DNA of 64,000 nt. It comes from Knoxdaviesia capensis. Its lineage: Eukaryota > Ascomycota > Sordariomycetes > Microascales > Gondwanamycetaceae. The notes beneath the pieces were generated by a model that ran no database searches, was not told the origin of the DNA, and saw nothing but the letters and a program-made list of their open reading frames with translations. Within the stretch, counting starts at the first letter, position 1. Each line of letters opens with the position of its first letter. The stretch is taken from assembly GCA_001510575.1 (NCBI GenBank), contig LNGK01000009.1, positions 1-64,000 of the forward strand, written 5' to 3'. Below, one piece after another: positions 59,968 to 64,000 of the stretch. The position numbers and the translations under genes were made by a program.

Positions 59968-62148
59968 GCTGGGCGAAACGACTGTTGTCTATGTCACGGC
60001 TCCAGGGAGACTGGAGACGTGGCAGTGAAAAGATAGAGACAGTGAGAGATAAGGAACGATCAACTGCCGGGGCATGCGGCGAAGAGAAAGCGGACTGTCG
60101 AGGATGTGAGCTGTGAGGAGCCCGAGGAAACGGAGAAACTGGCGAATGGGAGACGCCCACAACACTCGACTCGCGATTGGCCGGAAGGAATCGACCAGAG
60201 CGGCAACAACTCAGGACGGTGACGAAGATGACGGAGACTCGGAAATAGTCGACGAACTATCAATGAAATTGGAGTCGACTCGGATGGGTTGGATCGTCAA
60301 ATAAAGGGAACTGATGGATGATGCCGGATTCTATCAGGGTAAACACAACAGCATTAGTATACGGGAAAAAAAGAAGGCTGAAAAGTTTCAACGTTGACCC
60401 AGTCAGGGTCAGGTAGCACATGTGAGAAGGCTGTGTTCTAGATTTGAGCCAGGGTGACAGAACACGAGGATGAAGAGGCGGAAGGACAAGTAACCAGTAT
60501 ACAAGGGCAATGAGCGAGGTGAAGGCGGTCGGAGCAGGCAAATGAGCGGATATCAAGCTAGCCCTGGGGTCCAAGATTATCGAGAGCAGATTTCCGCAAA
60601 TGGACGCGACAGAACAAAGACGAGCAGTCCCCCCTTAAGATCGAATTGAAAGACACAAATTCTCAACTAAAAGGCACAGGCAACCACGAGGCGATGAGGC
60701 AGATAAGGCGCAGAGATACACGCATGGAGGTGCCATCGGAGGGGCCGGAGTCGGGGCCGGGGCCGGAGATGTGGGGGGCAAGTGATAGAATGCGTGCGGG
60801 GACGGCGGCCATGGACTTACAGGTTAAATCAGAGCCCGAAAGGATCTCACAAGATCTCCAAAGATGATGGCTCCAATACTGGAGAGGCGATATCCGGATA
60901 ACGCAGAAACGAGGCGCGCCGACCGAGGCTGGCTGTGACGGTTGACCCCGAAGGCGACTCGAAGGAACCGGAGACGGAGAGCTTCGGGTAAAAAACGCCG
61001 CAAATTCCAACAAGCGCAAGAAATTGGATCCGGAAATTGATATCGTCGAGCTTTGAGGTTGTCGAAGGTTGAGCTGGAGAGTGAGTGTATTGAGAGGAGT
61101 CGAAAGTTGAGCGCAAGGGGAGGAGAGAGAGACTGGGAATGATAGAAGGAGGGAGAAAAAAAGCAGGAAAAAAGTAGTAAAAAAGTAAAGGAGAGATAAA
61201 ATAGAAATTAAAGAGATATCAAGTGGTTTAGGGAAAAAGGATTGCTTGTAAGAAAGAATTCAGAGATGATTCTGGATACACGAAAGACAGAGCGGGAACA
61301 ACGACTTGTATGGGGGGAAATTATGATAGAAGGAAAAGAAAGTGGTGATAGTCGTGAAAATTGGGGGGTGAGAGTGATGCTGTATGACATAAGCAAACCA
61401 TAACAAATTTTAGATGCTAAAAAAGTTTAAAATTGCACTGTGGAAATTCAGGGCAGGTGCAGCCTGTTGAATTCCTGTGTTTTAGGTCCAGGTTGCTCTT
61501 TCCCTTTTCTGCATTTTTTGTTGTACAGGCTCCTGCCGTGACTGGTATCTTTGTGACTTCCTTCCCAAACTGTAGGAGATTGAACAATTGAATGCCTAAC
61601 TCAGCCCAAATAAGGCATCCAGAAAAATATCGTCAATTTCAGCCACAGGTGGCAACAGCTAAGCCACAGCTAAATATAATACCCGACTTTGAGGTCTGAA
61701 CCGTCACAACTCACACACCATGTGTTGGGAGATTTCTGTTGGCACCTTCATGCAGGACGGACTCTCACATGTTTTTGTGCTTTAGCGAGTTTGCGGGAAC
61801 TAGCCAATGATGATCTGCAGTTCTCCCCTCTGAAAATTCCACCAGGACTCGAGTGGGATGTCTAGGACCGGGGCCCGCCCGCACTCTCATTCATCAAATC
61901 ACGACATCAAAGGATGGACACTGGAAGGTGATAATTATGGATTTCTATCTGTCTCGTCTCTACGTGAGTCCTAGAAAGCACAGAGCATACGCCGAGACTC
62001 ATGATACGAAGAGAACCGGACGTCAGCCCGGCACAAACGCCGGGGCCGGCCGTGCCCCCCACCCGTCCATGTTTCCTTCCTCAAACCCACCGCACAGTCC
62101 TCGTTTGCCTGGCAACCTGCAGACAACCTTCGTCGTTGGATAAGTGTG
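59968..62148. other. Intergenic region between SAPS gene and protease
   Basis: 2.2 kb without a supportable gene; it carries the promoter of the SAPS gene (reading left) and the 3' region of the protease gene. An ATTGG (CCAAT complement) is near 60,176. The part 61,140-61,430 is A/G-rich and low in complexity. No tRNA or repeat seen. Confidence 0.6.
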
Positions 62149-63387
62149 CTACCCCACCGTTCCTTCGTTATCCTCTCCGTTATACAGCACCCGCTTCGTT
62201 GTCGCGATGGTCACATCCGCAATCTCATACTCCACGGCAAGTCCCAAGATCATATCCGTCAACGGACCCGGAAGCATGGCACCGTACTTGGCTATAAGTG
62301 CCAGCGCCACGCCGGTCACATGGGGTGCGGATAGCGACGTTCCGCCGACGAATCCATACCCGCCGGATGCCATGGCCACCTGGATATTCTCACCAGGGGC
62401 CCAGATATCGACGGTCCGGCCCATGTTGGATGTCGCCGACCGCCGCATGCTGGGGCCGTGGTTGGCTACCACCAGAGCGCTCTCAACGTTGGAGGGCGAC
62501 CAGTTCACCGCGTCCCCAGCATTGTTGCCCGCTCCCACGACTGACAGGACGCCGTCGGCGTACGCAACGTTGATAACCGTCTCGAGGGCTACCAGCGGGC
62601 TTGTCTGCAGCGACATGTTGATAACCGCGCGACCGACCCGGCCGCGCGCCTTGATGTCGGAAACTGCCCACTCGATGCCGTTCATCAGTGCCACGACAGT
62701 GTTCTGCCCCGGCTGGTCGCCCATGACCTTGACCGACACCAGCGTGACCTGGTCGCAGACACCGTAGCGAGTGGCGCCGATCACACTGGCCACCACGGTT
62801 CCGTGGCCGCCGTGGTCCTCGTAATCGCTGGAGGCGAATGCCTTCCACGGCCGTTCAACCCGGCCAACGAGCTCCGAGTGGGCTGCGCTAATCCCGGAGT
62901 CCATCACATATGCAAATGTTCCGCTGCACATGTGATCGTCAAAGCGGTATTCGTTCCAGGCCGTGAGCGGCGGCACCGGTCGAGTCTTGTGCGAGATCGA
63001 TCCCAGGTTCCATGAGGTGTCCGGCTCTACCAGCGTGGTGTAGTGGACAACCGCGTTGCGCTCCACAGCCAACACTTCGTCCTGCTGGCTAATGGCGGCC
63101 ACCGTATCGGCATCGAAGTGACCAGCGTAGATATTGGCCTTTCCTGCCCAGGTCTTGTAGATGCCTGAAGTGCCGTGGCTAGAGTTGCTTCGTGCGTGAA
63201 GGTTGTGGGCCCAGTTCAGATGCTCCTCGAACTTCACTGCAGCGACTCCCGGCTTGAGCGTGATGATGTACTCATCTGCAAAGTCGAATGTGCCAGCTTC
63301 CGGTTCTTGGGGTTGGGGGGCAGGATGGCCAGACACAAGACTGGCCGAGCCAGCTGTGATGGCAATCAGGATTGTCCAACTGCGCAT
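62149..63387 (-). CDS. Secreted subtilisin-like serine protease (S8A, proteinase K type)
   Basis: A single exon encodes 412 residues. A signal peptide (about residues 1-20, cut after LVSG) precedes an I9-type inhibitor propeptide that begins EYIITLKPG (39-47) and ends near residue 123. The mature enzyme, about 288 residues, starts near TSWNLGSISH (124-133), a site typical of proteinase K relatives. The catalytic triad is complete: Asp163 in YVMDSGI, His195 in HGGHGTVVA and Ser351 in GGTSLSAPHV, with the oxyanion Asn288 in GAGNN. The protein should digest extracellular protein, for nutrition or for attack on other organisms. It stands alone, with no neighbouring secretion or regulatory gene. 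One potential N-glycosylation site is NSS at 68-70 in the propeptide and another is NMS at 257-259. Confidence 0.94.
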   Translation of the reverse strand: MRSWTILIAITAGSASLVSGHPAPQPQEPEAGTFDFADEYIITLKPGVAAVKFEEHLNWAHNLHARSNSSHGTSGIYKTWAGKANIYAGHFDADTVAAISQQDEVLAVERNAVVHYTTLVEPDTSWNLGSISHKTRPVPPLTAWNEYRFDDHMCSGTFAYVMDSGISAAHSELVGRVERPWKAFASSDYEDHGGHGTVVASVIGATRYGVCDQVTLVSVKVMGDQPGQNTVVALMNGIEWAVSDIKARGRVGRAVINMSLQTSPLVALETVINVAYADGVLSVVGAGNNAGDAVNWSPSNVESALVVANHGPSMRRSATSNMGRTVDIWAPGENIQVAMASGGYGFVGGTSLSAPHVTGVALALIAKYGAMLPGPLTDMILGLAVEYEIADVTIATTKRVLYNGEDNEGTVG

Positions 63388-64000
63388 TATGTCCGATGGA
63401 TAAAGTTGTTCACGGAGATATTAGTGCATGGGAATGAGATGTGACTTGGTGTTGATTCTAGTTGAGGGGGAGTGAATTTGTGCAGTAGGGCAAGACTTAA
63501 ATAAAGGCCCAGGAGCATAGCCCTAATCTTTATGTAAACCATAAAATCATAACCAGCTGTCGACACGACTAAGTCCTTACTCATGAAGCCCTAGAATCTC
63601 TCATCACATAGTGTGATGATGCATATCTGACTGATCTGACCGAATCTACGTGGAATAGAGGCAAAATCAAACGGGTTGGAGGGAGTAGAGAGCCATCTCG
63701 TCACGATACGCTAGAATAATGCGAGAACACGTCTGAAATGAGTCCCTTACGGCGGTGGTATCAAGTCTCAGAGAGAAAAAGGACCTCACGATGTTGTATA
63801 CTTGGGATGTATTGTACTAGCAACGGACGTATGCAGGGCCGGAGGGTGGGCCACCCCAGAAAGTGATATTCAAAGAAAAAAAGAAAAAGAGAAAAGAAAA
63901 AAGAAAAAAACCGGCCGAGTACGATAGTCAGGTTTAACTCTGATTCAGCATGTCACCGGCGATCAAGAAGAAGCATAACCGAAGTAAGGGCAATCTATAC
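63388..64000. other. Upstream region of the protease gene
   Basis: About 600 bases with no supportable gene, reading as promoter and leader of the protease. The complement of TTTATTTAAG at about 63,496-63,505 is a possible TATA-like element 110 bp before the start codon. A purine-rich run lies at 63,870-63,911. Confidence 0.45.

Overview
This is a nuclear window from a filamentous ascomycete (Pezizomycotina, probably Sordariomycetes). The evidence is: short introns with GTRNGT donors, CTAAC/CTGAC branch sites and YAG acceptors; GC-rich coding sequence; fungal proteins (mitochondrial N-acetylglutamate synthase, complex I 29.9-kDa subunit, SAPS phosphatase partner); and a 22-kb block carrying the hallmark of repeat-induced point mutation (RIP).

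Positions 1 to about 21,950 are AT-rich, gene-free repeat DNA in which CpA and TpG have almost vanished while CpG is common. It resolves into a nest. The host is a Ty1/copia element on the minus strand (gag, zinc knuckle and protease at 20,100-21,760; pre-integrase, integrase and reverse transcriptase at 10,258-7,569). A complete Ty3/gypsy-type element on the plus strand (10,259-20,099) is inserted into it, with 283-bp LTRs and a 4-bp target duplication AAAT. A second copy of the same family, in the opposite orientation, interrupts the copia element at 7,568 and runs off the left edge. The two copies form an inverted repeat with arms of about 7.5 kb around 2.7 kb of copia sequence. The plus-strand copy carries a decayed extra reading frame between pol and its 3' LTR that I cannot assign.

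From about 21,950 the sequence is ordinary euchromatin: an NAD(P)-dependent beta-hydroxyacid dehydrogenase-like enzyme (-, one intron holding a microsatellite); mitochondrial N-acetylglutamate synthase (+, three exons); complex I NDUFA5-type subunit (-, three exons) with a CCAAT-box cluster upstream; tRNA-Glu(UUC); a 5.8-kb gene-free stretch; a large disordered protein of unknown function (+); an 11-kb gene-free stretch that is not RIP-mutated; a concentrative nucleoside transporter (+); a SAPS-family Sit4/PP6-associated protein (-, three exons); and a secreted subtilisin-like protease (-).

The genes do not form a pathway or cluster. Two are nuclear genes for mitochondrial proteins, the others serve nucleoside uptake, phosphatase regulation and extracellular proteolysis. 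The most unusual part is the nested, oppositely oriented retroelement pair and its unassigned third reading frame.
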